DNA of 64,000 bases from DATBGO01 sp963695645 (GCA_963695645.1 CAVOHC010000012.1:310001-374000); one strand, 5' to 3'; shown: positions 7,567 to 16,095, numbered from the stretch's first letter. Notes: generated by a model not told the origin, from the letters alone. Numbers and translations are program-made.

Positions 7567-9218
7567 TTGCCCGGACCGCCGATGGTGAGCAGCGGCTGTT
7601 TCGGCGCGGTCACCTCGGCGAAGAAATCGTTGCCCTTGTCATCGACGACGATGAACGCAGGAAAGTCACGCACTTCGATCTTCCACACCGCCTCCATGCC
7701 AAGCTCCGGGTACTCGAGCACGTCGACGCGGGTGATGCAGTCGCGGGCGAGCCTGGCCGCGGCGCCGCCTACCGAGCCCAGGTAGAACCCGCCGTGCTTC
7801 TTGCACGCGGCGGTGACCGCGGCGGACCTGTTGCCCTTGGCCACCATCACCAGCGAGCCGCCCGCCTTCTGGAACTGGTCGACGTAGGAGTCCATCCGCC
7901 CCGCGGTCGTGGGCCCGAACGACCCGGACGCGTAGCCCTCCGGCGTCTTGGCCGGCCCGGCGTAATAGACGGCGTGGTCGCGCAGGTACCCGGGCATCGG
8001 CTCGCCCGCGGCCAGCCGCTCCGCGATCTTCGCGTGCGCGATGTCACGGGCGACCACCATCGGGCCGGACAGCGCGAGCCTGGTCCTGATCGGGTACTGC
8101 GACAGCTCGGCGCGGATCTCGGACATCGGCCGTGACAAGTCGATCCGGACTGCCTCATTGTCCAGTTCCTCGCTCGAGGTGTCGGGCAGGTACTGCGCTG
8201 GATCAGTCTCCAGCTGCTCGAGGAACACCCCTTCGGAGGTGATCTTGCCGAGCGCCTGCCGGTCGGCCGAGCAGGACACCGCGATCGCCACCGGGCAGGA
8301 CGCTCCGTGCCTGGGCAGCCTGATCACCCGCACGTCGTGGCAGAAGTACTTGCCGCCGAACTGCGCGCCGATCCCCGACCGCCGGGTGATCTCCAGGACC
8401 CGCTGCTCAAGCTCCAGATCACGAAAGCCGTGCCCGGTCGCTGATCCCTGCGCCGGCAGCGTGTCCAGATACTTGGCCGACGCGTACTTGGCCGTCTTGA
8501 GCGCATACTCCGCGCTGGTGCCGCCCACCACGATGGCCAGATGGTAGGGCGGGCACGCCGCAGTGCCCAGCGAGCGGATCTTCTCCTCCAGGAACTGCAG
8601 CATCGCGGGCGGGCTCAGCACCGCCTTGGTCTCCTGGTAGAGGTACGACTTGTTGGCCGAGCCGCCGCCCTTGGCCATGAACAGGAACTTGTACTCCGCG
8701 CCTCCGGTCGCATACAGCTCGATCTGCGCGGGGAGGTTGCTGCCGGTGTTGCGCTCGTCCCACATGGTCAGCGGGGCGAGCTGCGAGTAGCGCAGGTTCA
8801 GCTTCGTGTAGGCGTCGAAGACGCCGCGGGCGATGTGCTCTTCGTCGCGCCCGTCGGTGAGCACCTGCTGGCCGCGCTTGCCCATCACGATGGCCGTGCC
8901 GGTGTCCTGGCACATCGGCAGCACGCCGCCCGCCGCGATGCAGGCGTTCTGCAGCAGGTCGGAGGCGACGAACCGGTCGTTGCCGCTGGCCTCAGGGTCG
9001 TCCAGGATCGACCGCAGCTGCCGCAGGTGGGCCGGTCGCAGCAGGTGCGCGATGTCGCGCATGGCGGTCTCGGCGAGCAGCGTGAGCACGTCCGGCACGA
9101 TCTGCAGAAATTCACGGCCGAACGCGGCTCCGGTGCTGATCCCGTCAGCGGTCAGCAGCCGGTATTCAGTGGTGTCTGGACCGGCCGGGAGCAGGTCGGT
9201 GTAGGAGAACTCGGGCAT
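7563..9218 (-). CDS. fumA: Fumarate hydratase, class I (4Fe-4S)
   Basis: 551-aa single-chain class I fumarase of the FumA/FumB type, unrelated in fold to FumC. It catalyses the same hydration of fumarate using an oxygen-sensitive [4Fe-4S] cluster. The likely cluster cysteines are in LPMCQDTGTA, TAACPPYH and GASCPVAIAVSC. The C-terminal beta domain starts around IDLSRPMSEIRAELSQYPI and includes GSFGPTTAGRMD. The start at 9218 follows a gagga site 9 nt upstream. It is the first gene of a two-gene operon with fumC, with stop and start overlapping by 4 bases. Having both classes co-transcribed suggests a backup for oxygen or iron stress. Confidence 0.93.
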   Translation of the reverse strand: MPEFSYTDLLPAGPDTTEYRLLTADGISTGAAFGREFLQIVPDVLTLLAETAMRDIAHLLRPAHLRQLRSILDDPEASGNDRFVASDLLQNACIAAGGVLPMCQDTGTAIVMGKRGQQVLTDGRDEEHIARGVFDAYTKLNLRYSQLAPLTMWDERNTGSNLPAQIELYATGGAEYKFLFMAKGGGSANKSYLYQETKAVLSPPAMLQFLEEKIRSLGTAACPPYHLAIVVGGTSAEYALKTAKYASAKYLDTLPAQGSATGHGFRDLELEQRVLEITRRSGIGAQFGGKYFCHDVRVIRLPRHGASCPVAIAVSCSADRQALGKITSEGVFLEQLETDPAQYLPDTSSEELDNEAVRIDLSRPMSEIRAELSQYPIRTRLALSGPMVVARDIAHAKIAERLAAGEPMPGYLRDHAVYYAGPAKTPEGYASGSFGPTTAGRMDSYVDQFQKAGGSLVMVAKGNRSAAVTAACKKHGGFYLGSVGGAAARLARDCITRVDVLEYPELGMEAVWKIEVRDFPAFIVVDDKGNDFFAEVTAPKQPLLTIGGPGK

Positions 9219-9403
9219 CGTTGCACATCCTCGCGCGTCTCCTCGTGCGTCTGACTTCGTATTCTCATCGTAGGTCGCCGCTGACGTCGCTGGCGCGCCA
9301 CCGCCGCGGGACCCGCGTGAATGCGGCCCGCGTGCGCGGGTAGGTCACCTGCATTCCGGCAGCCGCTGTTGCCCAGAGCCCGGCGAAGTGAGGATGTGGG
9401 AAC

Positions 9404-9634
9404 GTGTACATCTCTGAAGTTGGCCAGAGCGCGATCGACATTCGCGAGGCCACCCGCCAGCTAGAGCAGGCAATGCACGACGCAAGGGTCGCGTTCGACT
9501 GCATCGGCCTCGGCGAGCTGGGCCGTGCACACACTCACGCGATCATGGCGCGCGCCGCCATCGATGCTGCGGAGACCGTGCTGCAGACAGCCACCGGCGC
9601 GGATGGAAGCCTAGCCCCCGACATCGACATCTGA
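9404..9634 (+). CDS. Small hypothetical protein
   Basis: 76 aa beginning MYISEVGQSAIDIREATR. It is predicted mostly helical, with no membrane segment and one cysteine. The third codon positions are mostly G or C as in real genes of this window, and a ggga purine run lies just before the GTG. I do not recognise a family. It stands alone between fumA (divergent) and the DUF3224 unit. Confidence 0.5.
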   Translation: MYISEVGQSAIDIREATRQLEQAMHDARVAFDCIGLGELGRAHTHAIMARAAIDAAETVLQTATGADGSLAPDIDI

Positions 9635-9689
9635 TCAGCCTCATCGCACGCCCGCGTGCCTGACCGGCGCGGGCGCGCCGTAGCCGGGC

Positions 9690-9698
9690 TGGTATAAT
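9690..9698 (+). promoter_or_regulatory. Extended -10 promoter of the DUF3224-MarR unit
   Basis: The sequence TGGTATAAT has a perfect TATAAT (9693-9698) preceded by the TGn of an extended -10. No good -35 lies 17 bp upstream, as expected for extended -10 promoters. The distance to the DUF3224 ATG (9742) allows a 36-nt leader. Confidence 0.7.
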
Positions 9699-9712
9699 GT
9701 GTGATGCACACA
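9698..9712. promoter_or_regulatory. Inverted-repeat operator overlapping the -10
   Basis: TGTGTG-ATG-CACACA is a perfect 6-bp inverted repeat with a 3-bp spacer. It starts at the last base of the -10 and covers the expected transcription start. A protein bound here would block RNA polymerase. The MarR-family product of the downstream gene is the obvious candidate (inference). Confidence 0.6.
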
Positions 9713-9741
9713 CATATTCTGCCTTGGACAGGAGGGACACT

Positions 9742-10140
9742 ATGACGGCGCACGCTCAGGGGACATTCGCGGTCAAGGCCTGGGACGAGAACACCTATGA
9801 GGAACTCGCGGGCAACGCGAAGCTGACCAGGGCCCGGATGGTCTTCACCTACGCCGGCGACCTGGAGGCGGAAGGCACCTCCGACACGCTCATGTGCTAC
9901 CGGGACGACGGCACCGCGGTCTACACCGGCCTGGACCGGATGACCGGGCAGCTTGGCGGCCGGTCCGGGAGCTTCATCCTGCGCAGCGACGGAGCCTACG
10001 AGGGTGGCGCGGCCAAGACCACCTGGCAGATCGTCGAGGGATCGGGGACCGGGGAGCTCACGGGCCTGCAGGGCGCTGGCACTGCCGTGTCGTCGGGTGC
10101 GCCAGGCGGAACTTTCAGCCTCGACTATGACCTCGGCTGA
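9742..10140 (+). CDS. DUF3224 domain-containing protein
   Basis: 132-aa cytosolic protein of the DUF3224 family, a small beta-barrel fold common in actinobacteria; biochemical role unknown. Family hallmarks are the opening GTFAVKAWDE, the Cys-containing LMCYRDDGTAVYTGL, GRSGSFILRSDGAYEGG and the closing GTFSLDYDL. The ATG at 9742 is preceded by aggaggg (9730-9736), an excellent ribosome site. An in-frame ATG at 9697 overlaps the -10 box and cannot be used. The next gene encodes a MarR regulator, and such pairs often respond to a small molecule or oxidant. Confidence 0.88.
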   Translation: MTAHAQGTFAVKAWDENTYEELAGNAKLTRARMVFTYAGDLEAEGTSDTLMCYRDDGTAVYTGLDRMTGQLGGRSGSFILRSDGAYEGGAAKTTWQIVEGSGTGELTGLQGAGTAVSSGAPGGTFSLDYDLG

Positions 10141-10209
10141 CAGAGCCGAGCTGAACCTGGACTCGCGGCAGCCGCCAGCTCCGGCTGCCTGCTCGGCTGA
10201 CCGGCGCAG

Positions 10210-10740
10210 ATGAGCCTGGACCGGGCAGCCAACCTGTTCGGCGCGCTCGCTACGGTTATTGCCGATCAGTCGGCGGACGCCATGGCGGACGCCGGCGGCC
10301 GGTCCGAGTCGTCGGCTGCGGCCCTGTCGGCGCTGCTGCATTTCCTGGACGCGCCGTCGGTGGATCTGCTGCGCCAGGTGCTCGGGCTGTCACCATCGGG
10401 CACGGTGCGGCTGCTGGACCGGCTGGAGGAGTCCGGCTACGTGCGCCGGGGACCAGGCGACGACGGCCGCTCCGTATCGGTGACGCTCACCGAGTCCGGC
10501 CGCGCGGCCGCGCTACAGGTGACGGCCGCTCGGGCCGGCGTCCTGGAGCGCGCTCTCGCGGTGCTGTCGCCGCCGGAGCGCCGGGCCTTCGAGCAACTGG
10601 CCGGCAAGGTGCTGGTTGGAATGATGCGCGGCCCGGGCGCGGTGCGCTGGATCTGCCGGCTCTGCGACACGGGCGTCTGCCGTGGGGCGGCAGGCGGCTG
10701 CCCGGTCGGCAACGCGGCCCGGGAACGTTACCGGTCCTGA
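10210..10740 (+). CDS. MarR-family transcriptional regulator with C-terminal cysteine cluster
   Basis: 176-aa winged-helix DNA-binding protein. The helix-turn-helix and wing span about residues 50-100 (DLLRQVLGLSPSGTVRLLDR, then YVRRGPGDDGRSVSVTLTESG). The C-terminus has four cysteines in ICRLCDTGVCRGAAGGCP, which could bind a metal or sense redox state; this is beyond the usual ~140-150 aa MarR core. It lies 69 bp after the DUF3224 gene and is probably co-transcribed. The operator at 9698-9712 suggests autoregulation. The ribosome site before ATG 10210 is weak. Confidence 0.85.
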   Translation: MSLDRAANLFGALATVIADQSADAMADAGGRSESSAAALSALLHFLDAPSVDLLRQVLGLSPSGTVRLLDRLEESGYVRRGPGDDGRSVSVTLTESGRAAALQVTAARAGVLERALAVLSPPERRAFEQLAGKVLVGMMRGPGAVRWICRLCDTGVCRGAAGGCPVGNAARERYRS

Positions 10741-10790
10741 TCTGGCAGGCTGGGAAGGTAACGCTCCCCGGGCCACGCCGCACCGGTCGG

Positions 10791-11930
10791 TTAGGCCGGG
10801 TCGGTCAGTCGGTAGGCGCGGGCGGCGTTCTCCGCAGCGATCATCGAGGCGACCCTGATGGCATCGCCCTGGCTCCAGTCGCCGCGGTCGACCCAGGCGC
10901 CGAGCACCCGGGCTATCGCCCGCCGCCACAGCAGCGCGCCAAGATAGTGCAGCTCAGGCAGCCCGTATGCGTCGGAGGAGAAGAGGATCTTGGAGAACGG
11001 CGCGAGCTCCAGCGCCTCGGCGACAATCGCGTCGGCGCGGGCGCCGGTGTAATGCAGCGCCAGTCCCACATCGAAATAGACGTGCGGGAAGATCTGCGCG
11101 AGCGCGCCCGCGTGCCGGTGGAACGGGTAGCAGTGCAGCAGCATGACCGGCACGCCGAGAGGCTCGACCCGCTCCAGGAATCCGGCGGTCAGGAGCGGGT
11201 CGGCGCGATGCAGGTCCAGGTCCCGGTCGCCGAACCCGGTGTGCAGCTGCAGGGGCAGGCCGCGCTGCGCGCCCGTCCAGAGCAGGTGACGAAGCAGTAC
11301 CTGGTCGGTAAGGCGGACGCGCCCGGTGCGCTCCGCGTCGCTGAGCCAGTGGCCGGCGGCGGCCGTGACCTCCGCCGCCGATGGCGGCTCGGGATCGAAG
11401 TCCAGCCCGAACCGGTAGGCGACAACGCTCTTCAGCCCGACCGCGGCCGCGGACCGTTCCCAGAGCACGTCGCGGAACCTGGCGGCGAACTCCGACGCGC
11501 CGCAGCCGGAGGCCGCCAGCTGCTCGGCGACCGCCTCCAGCCGCACGACCTCATCGATCTGGCTGCCGGAGACCTCGGCCATCTCGGCGAGGCTGAACGA
11601 GCCTGGCGCCTCGAACCCGGTGTCGATGAGATACCGCGCGATGCCGCTGCCGCGCAGCAGCAGCCGGGCCACCTCGGTGCCGCCCAGCTGGGCCCGGCGC
11701 TCCAGATACTCGGCCGGCGCCGCGAACGGTTCCAGGTCCAGCAGCGGGGCGCACCAGCGGCGGATCGCGAAACCAACCTGGGAGTCGAACTGCGTCGTCC
11801 CCGGCGCGGCCGGCACATCCCCTTCGGTGATCAGCTGTTCGAATTCGGTTCTGGCCGGATGCCCGGCCAGCGCCTGGTGTACGTGATGATCGGTCAGGCT
11901 CAGCTGGCTGATAGTCGCGTCAAGATCCAT
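10791..11930 (-). CDS. Amidohydrolase-family protein (FluG N-terminal-like)
   Basis: 379-aa TIM-barrel metal-dependent hydrolase. The N-terminus has the metal-binding TDHHVH (13-18). Further likely ligands are HTGFGDRD, LHCYPFHR and SSDAYGLPE near the C-terminus. This subfamily resembles the amidohydrolase half of fungal FluG and nodulin-6-like proteins. The gene follows the glutamine-synthetase-like gene by 12 bp, in the same operon. Together they reproduce both halves of FluG as separate proteins. Likely role (inference): hydrolysis of a gamma-glutamyl or related amide, or the reverse step of a pathway with the synthetase. Substrate unknown. Confidence 0.8.
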   Translation of the reverse strand: MDLDATISQLSLTDHHVHQALAGHPARTEFEQLITEGDVPAAPGTTQFDSQVGFAIRRWCAPLLDLEPFAAPAEYLERRAQLGGTEVARLLLRGSGIARYLIDTGFEAPGSFSLAEMAEVSGSQIDEVVRLEAVAEQLAASGCGASEFAARFRDVLWERSAAAVGLKSVVAYRFGLDFDPEPPSAAEVTAAAGHWLSDAERTGRVRLTDQVLLRHLLWTGAQRGLPLQLHTGFGDRDLDLHRADPLLTAGFLERVEPLGVPVMLLHCYPFHRHAGALAQIFPHVYFDVGLALHYTGARADAIVAEALELAPFSKILFSSDAYGLPELHYLGALLWRRAIARVLGAWVDRGDWSQGDAIRVASMIAAENAARAYRLTDPA

Positions 11931-11942
11931 GGCACCAGGAGA

Positions 11943-13385
11943 TCAGATCTTGGTGAAGTGATGGAAGCACTCCCAGGCCTCGTCGTGCTCGGCGAAGGCC
12001 GCCGCCTCCGAGCGCTTGACCTCGAGATAGGCACTGCGGCGCAGCGGGCCGAGCGCATCCATCAGCAGCTCGTCCGCGGCCAGGGCGTCCAGCGCCGCCC
12101 CGAGCGAATCCGGCAGGCGGCGGGCGCCGCGCGCGTCGCGTTCTGCCGGGGAGAGCGCGGCCGGGTCGACATTGACCGCCGCGCCCGGGTCGAGCTTGCC
12201 GCGGATCCCGTCCAGGCCCGCGTAGATGAACGCGCCGAGCGCCAGGTACGGATTGGCGCTCGAGTCGGACGGCTTCAGCTCCAGGTTCACCGAGCTGGCC
12301 GCGTCACCGTGCAGCGGGGAGCAGATCCGGACGGCCGCCTCGCGATTGTCCATCCCGTAGATGGCGTAGGCGCTGCTCCAGGACTGTGGCACCAGGCGCC
12401 GGTAGCTGTTGACGCTGGCACAGGTGAGCGCGGTGAGGGCCGGGAGGTGAGCGAGCAGGCCGCCGATGAAGTGATAGCCGAGCGCGGACAGCCCGTAGCG
12501 GTCCGATGCGTCTTGGAAAAGGTTGCGCGGGCCCGGGGTCCCGTCCGGATTCAGATCGGTCAGCGAGCCATGCAAGTGGGTGCCGTTGCCGGCCTGACCG
12601 GGAATCGGCTTGGGCGCCAGGCTTGCCCAGAGCCCGCGGCCGAACGCCACCGCGCGCACCGTCTCCCGGTACAGGACATGGTTGTCGGCCGCCCGCAGGG
12701 CTGGCGCGTGCCCGATCGACATTTCCTGCTGGCCGTGGCCGAGTTCCGGGTAGTAGTGCTCCACCCGCAGGTCCTGTGCCTGCAGAGCGGCGAACAGTTC
12801 CATCGTGTAGCCGTGCGCCAGATGGAATCCGGTCGCCGAGTAGCAGAGGCTGTCATCGACGGGCACCAGCCGGTCCGGCCCGCCATCCGGACCAGGCTCG
12901 CGGCGGCCCAGGGTGAACTCTGGCTCGAACGCCGCGTGGAGGCCGTAGCCCTCGGCGGTCAGCGCGGCGATGGCCTGCTTGAGGAAGGTCCTGGCACAGG
13001 CATCCCACGGCACCCCGTCGGGGCGGACCAGATCCGCGAGCATCGCGCCGGCCCCGGGGGCGTAGGGGAGCGACACGAACGTCGCCGGATCGGGGACGAT
13101 GCGGACCTCGCCGACCGGCCCCAGCTGCTCGACCGGCCGCAGGTCATCGAGCATCGACATCGCCATCATGGCGACGGTGTGCCCGATGCCGCTGGCCATC
13201 CGCTCGCCGAGCCTGTCGACGGAGACAGATTTCCCCCTGATGATCCCGCCGTGATCGACGTAGAGGAACCGGATTAGCGAGAGCTGATCAGCCCGAGCCC
13301 TGGCGACAACGTCCGCCGCCGCGTTGCCATGCATCGCCGGTCCCGGCCGGCCTGCGGTGCCCGCTGGCTCCCCTGCGGATGTCAT
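11943..13385 (-). CDS. Glutamine synthetase-like protein (gamma-glutamyl ligase type)
   Basis: 480-aa member of the GS type I superfamily, but not GlnA. It has the catalytic-domain motifs FEPEF, HYYPELGHGQQEMSIG, GNGTHLHGSL and the ATP-site region NSYRRLVPQSWSSAYA followed by DNREAAVRI. The adenylylation-site region of GlnA is not evident. Such paralogues ligate glutamate to amines (PuuA or GlnA3-like) or form the C-terminal half of FluG. Its ATG overlaps the MFS stop in ATGA, indicating coupling. With the MFS exporter upstream and amidohydrolase downstream, the operon may handle an amine or amide metabolite. Confidence 0.85.
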   Translation of the reverse strand: MTSAGEPAGTAGRPGPAMHGNAAADVVARARADQLSLIRFLYVDHGGIIRGKSVSVDRLGERMASGIGHTVAMMAMSMLDDLRPVEQLGPVGEVRIVPDPATFVSLPYAPGAGAMLADLVRPDGVPWDACARTFLKQAIAALTAEGYGLHAAFEPEFTLGRREPGPDGGPDRLVPVDDSLCYSATGFHLAHGYTMELFAALQAQDLRVEHYYPELGHGQQEMSIGHAPALRAADNHVLYRETVRAVAFGRGLWASLAPKPIPGQAGNGTHLHGSLTDLNPDGTPGPRNLFQDASDRYGLSALGYHFIGGLLAHLPALTALTCASVNSYRRLVPQSWSSAYAIYGMDNREAAVRICSPLHGDAASSVNLELKPSDSSANPYLALGAFIYAGLDGIRGKLDPGAAVNVDPAALSPAERDARGARRLPDSLGAALDALAADELLMDALGPLRRSAYLEVKRSEAAAFAEHDEAWECFHHFTKI

Positions 13386-15331
13386 GTATCAGGGTTAGCA
13401 CGGGCCCGGCCGGCGCGCACGGCCGGGCTGGCGTCACCCGCCGCGGGCCTGGTGACCTCGGCACCCAGGTCACCGGGCTCACGGAGGGCCATCTCGGCCT
13501 GGACTGTCTCGGCCTGGACCGTCTCGGCCTGGACCGTCTCGGCCTGGACCGTCTCGGCCTGGGCCGTCTCCGCCCGGACTGTCTCGGCCTGCGGGACCTG
13601 CTGCGAATGCTCATCGTGCACATATCTGCCACCACGCATCAGCGACGCGCCAGCCGCGATCACGAGCAGCACCATCGCCGTGCCGAAGACGATGACCAGG
13701 CCATGGTGGAACGGCTGAGAGATCAGCTGCGGGAAGAAGTCCCGGCCGGTGAGGACTGCGGCATTGCGGGCCGGCAGCCGGGCGAGCACGCCGCTCGGCC
13801 CGAGCAGCAGCTTGACCGGGTTCTCGCCGAGGAACGCGGCGAACAGGCTGCCGACCGGCGGCAGGTTCCCCACCTCCACCGCGACCGCATGCGGCACGCC
13901 CTGCGCGGTAAGCCCGCTGGTCAGCGTCTTGGGCAAGGTCGCCGCCAGCCCGGCGATCATCAGCGAGAAGAAGATCCCGATCGACAGCACGAAGCCGGAG
14001 TTCTGGAAGGTGGCGAGCATGCCGGATGCGGCGCCGCGCTGCCGTGCCGGGACGCTGTTCATGATCGCGGCGGCATTAGGCGCGGAGAACAGGCCCATCC
14101 CGGCACCGGCCAGGAAGATCAAGATCGCGAAGAACGCATACCGGAAGTCAGTCGGCAACAGCAGCAGCCCGCCAAACGCGGCGGCGGACAAGAGCAGGCC
14201 GCCGGAGGCGAAGGCGCGCGCGCCGTGCTTGTCGGACAGCCAGCCGGACAGCGGGCCTGAGGTCACGAAGCCGACCGTCAGCGGCAGCAGGTAGATGCCC
14301 GACCACAGGGGGGTATCGGTGAATGAGTACCCGTGCAGCAGCAGCCAGATCCCCTGCAGCCAGATGATCAGCATGAACTGCAGCCCGCCGCGGGCGATCG
14401 AGGCCAGCAGGGTTGCCGCGTTGCCGGCCGCGAACGCCCGGATCCGCATCAGCTTCATGTCGAACATCGGCTGGCTGACCCGGAGTTCGATGAAGCAGAA
14501 CGCGGTCAGCAGCACCACGCCACCGATCAGGCCGGACAGCACGAGCGGGCTTGTCCAGCCCATCGCGTGCCCGCCGTATGGCTGGATCCCGTAGGTGATT
14601 CCGACGAGCACCCCGATCAGGCCGACGGCGAAGGTGATATTGCCCAGCCAGTCGATCCGTGCCCTGGTCCGCAGGCCGACTTCGCGCAGGCTGAGGTAGG
14701 ACCAGACGGTGCCGACGAGCCCGATCGGCACCGAGACGACAAAGACCAGCCGCCAGTTCACGGCGGCGAGCACGCCGCCGAGGATGAGGCCGACGAATGA
14801 GCCTGAGATACCCGCAACCTGGTTAATGCCCATGGCCATGCCGCGCTGGCTGGCCGGGAAGGCGTCGGTCAGGATGGCAGGCGAGTTGGCCATCAGCATG
14901 GCGCCGCCGACGGCCTGGATCACCCGGAAGCCGATCAGCCACATCGCGCCCGCAGGCCCGGTGAACGGGTCAAACGGCAGCGCCAGCGCGGCGAGACCAA
15001 AGATCGCGAAGCCCGCGTTGTACATCCGGACCCGGCCGTAGATGTCGCCCAGGCGGCCCAGGGTCACCACCAGTACGGCCGACACCACCAGGTAGCCCAT
15101 CAGCATCCAGAGCAGGTAGCTCACGTTGCCCGGGGTCAGCGGGTCCAGCTGAATCCCGCGGAAGATCGCGGGCAGGGCGATGATCACGATCGATGCGTTG
15201 ACCGTGGCAGCCAGCATTCCGAGCGTGGTGTTGGACAGCGCCACCCACTTGTAGCGGGTGCCCCGCAGGCCGGGTGCTCCGGCTGCCACGGGTACCAGCC
15301 CGGCAGCGGCGCGGTCCGTCGGCTGTGTCAC
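13382..15331 (-). CDS. MFS transporter, DHA2 (EmrB/QacA) type
   Basis: 649-aa integral membrane protein with about 14 hydrophobic segments, the length and pattern of proton-coupled drug exporters. Motif A-like GRLGDIYGRVRM is in the loop after TM2, and GSFVGLILGGVL matches antiporter motif C. A large loop lies between the last two membrane helices. The C-terminal cytoplasmic tail contains five or six QAETV-type pentapeptides, coded by a 15-bp repeat. GTG start with a strong gaggagg site 7 nt upstream. First gene of the MFS-GS-amidohydrolase operon; the partners hint that the substrate is an amine or gamma-glutamyl compound (inference). Confidence 0.88.
   Translation of the reverse strand: MTQPTDRAAAGLVPVAAGAPGLRGTRYKWVALSNTTLGMLAATVNASIVIIALPAIFRGIQLDPLTPGNVSYLLWMLMGYLVVSAVLVVTLGRLGDIYGRVRMYNAGFAIFGLAALALPFDPFTGPAGAMWLIGFRVIQAVGGAMLMANSPAILTDAFPASQRGMAMGINQVAGISGSFVGLILGGVLAAVNWRLVFVVSVPIGLVGTVWSYLSLREVGLRTRARIDWLGNITFAVGLIGVLVGITYGIQPYGGHAMGWTSPLVLSGLIGGVVLLTAFCFIELRVSQPMFDMKLMRIRAFAAGNAATLLASIARGGLQFMLIIWLQGIWLLLHGYSFTDTPLWSGIYLLPLTVGFVTSGPLSGWLSDKHGARAFASGGLLLSAAAFGGLLLLPTDFRYAFFAILIFLAGAGMGLFSAPNAAAIMNSVPARQRGAASGMLATFQNSGFVLSIGIFFSLMIAGLAATLPKTLTSGLTAQGVPHAVAVEVGNLPPVGSLFAAFLGENPVKLLLGPSGVLARLPARNAAVLTGRDFFPQLISQPFHHGLVIVFGTAMVLLVIAAGASLMRGGRYVHDEHSQQVPQAETVRAETAQAETVQAETVQAETVQAETVQAEMALREPGDLGAEVTRPAAGDASPAVRAGRARANPDT
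13496..13572. repeat. 15-bp tandem repeat in the MFS gene tail
   Basis: Five head-to-tail copies of cggcctggaccgtct, coding on the minus strand for ETVQA pentapeptides. In frame. Confidence 0.85.
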
Positions 15332-15352
15332 CTGCAGCCTCCTCAGCCGTGC

Positions 15353-15371
15353 TTGATACTTGTTATCACCA
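15353..15371. promoter_or_regulatory. Candidate operator upstream of the MFS-GS-amidohydrolase operon
   Basis: TGATA-CTTGT-TATCA (15354-15368) is a perfect inverted repeat with flanking TT and CAA that partly extend it. It is AT-rich in a GC-rich context and lies about 20 bp upstream of the MFS GTG, where a repressor would act. No regulator gene is adjacent. Confidence 0.4.
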
Positions 15372-15472
15372 AACTAACAGGCGTTTTCGGCTGGGCTCGG
15401 CTGGCTGGGGTCGACCGGCAGCTTCCCCGTCCGGTCCGGGCACCGGGCGGTCGAACATGATCCGGCAGCTAG

Positions 15473-16000
15473 CTGGACGCGATATCGTCGCGCCATGTTA
15501 GACCGGATGCGGGAGATGGTCGGGCGGGAAGCTCGGCCTCATACCCGCTGTGGATCGCAAATCCCGCGCAGCCCGCGGGGAAGCCGCAGGTCCCGCCGCC
15601 ATGGACGACATGGGCGATCCACCAGTACTCCACCACAAGCGGCCAGATCGACCGTGACGTGGCGGACTATCCGAGCATCGCCGCGATGGCAGCGGCGCTA
15701 GGGAAGCCGAAGGGACCGGGCATGCAGAACATCGGCGGGTCGATCGCTGCCGCGCTGGCTTCGGCCCGCTGGCCCGACGGGACGACGATGGTCGCCGGAC
15801 TCGGGGAAGGCGGCTACGTGCAGGCGCGCAGATTCGTGAATGGTGCCTGGAATCCCTGGCACAACGTCAGTCCCACTAAGGCCAGGGAGGCGCCCGGGCT
15901 GCTGGCCTGGGGTACCAACCAAGGCCAGTTGTATTACACCAATGACGCAGGCAACGTGATCATGCTGGATACCGCGGACGCCGGTAAGACCTGGTCCTGA
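15473..16000 (+). pseudogene. Remnant of a GH25 (lysozyme-like) glycoside hydrolase
   Basis: Reading frame 2 is open from the stop at ~15470 to the TGA at 15998-16000, but has no start codon before a GTG at 15659. Upstream of that GTG the frame reads YPLWIANPAQPAGKP and then PPPWTTWAIHQYSTTSGQID, which is the end of a GH25 muramidase barrel (PLW-I-A..., W-t-W-...-QYs...G.iD). The N-terminal two thirds of the enzyme, including the catalytic Asp-Glu region, are absent: the sequence before it is the MFS promoter. The C-terminal ~110 residues (FVNGAWNPWHN..., QLYYTNDAG) resemble one blade of a beta-propeller. Translation from 15659 as a 113-aa protein cannot be excluded, but would give a fragment. 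Confidence 0.6.
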
Positions 16001-16095
16001 ACCAGGCCTTGCTACGCTGACGGCGGCCGGGCGCCAGGCTGCACGAAGGGCCCCTGACGCCCGCCGCAGCGGGATTCGCTGGCCGGCGGGTCCGG

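Noticed and set aside
9535..10341. 268-codon minus-strand frame opposite DUF3224
   Set aside because: Shadow of the DUF3224 gene, which has a promoter, operator, ribosome site and family match.
10947..13277. 776-codon open frame on the plus strand, antisense to the GS and amidohydrolase genes
   Set aside because: It reads through two clearly conserved minus-strand genes. Its product is Arg/Gly/Val-rich without domains, as expected from the antisense of high-GC3 genes.
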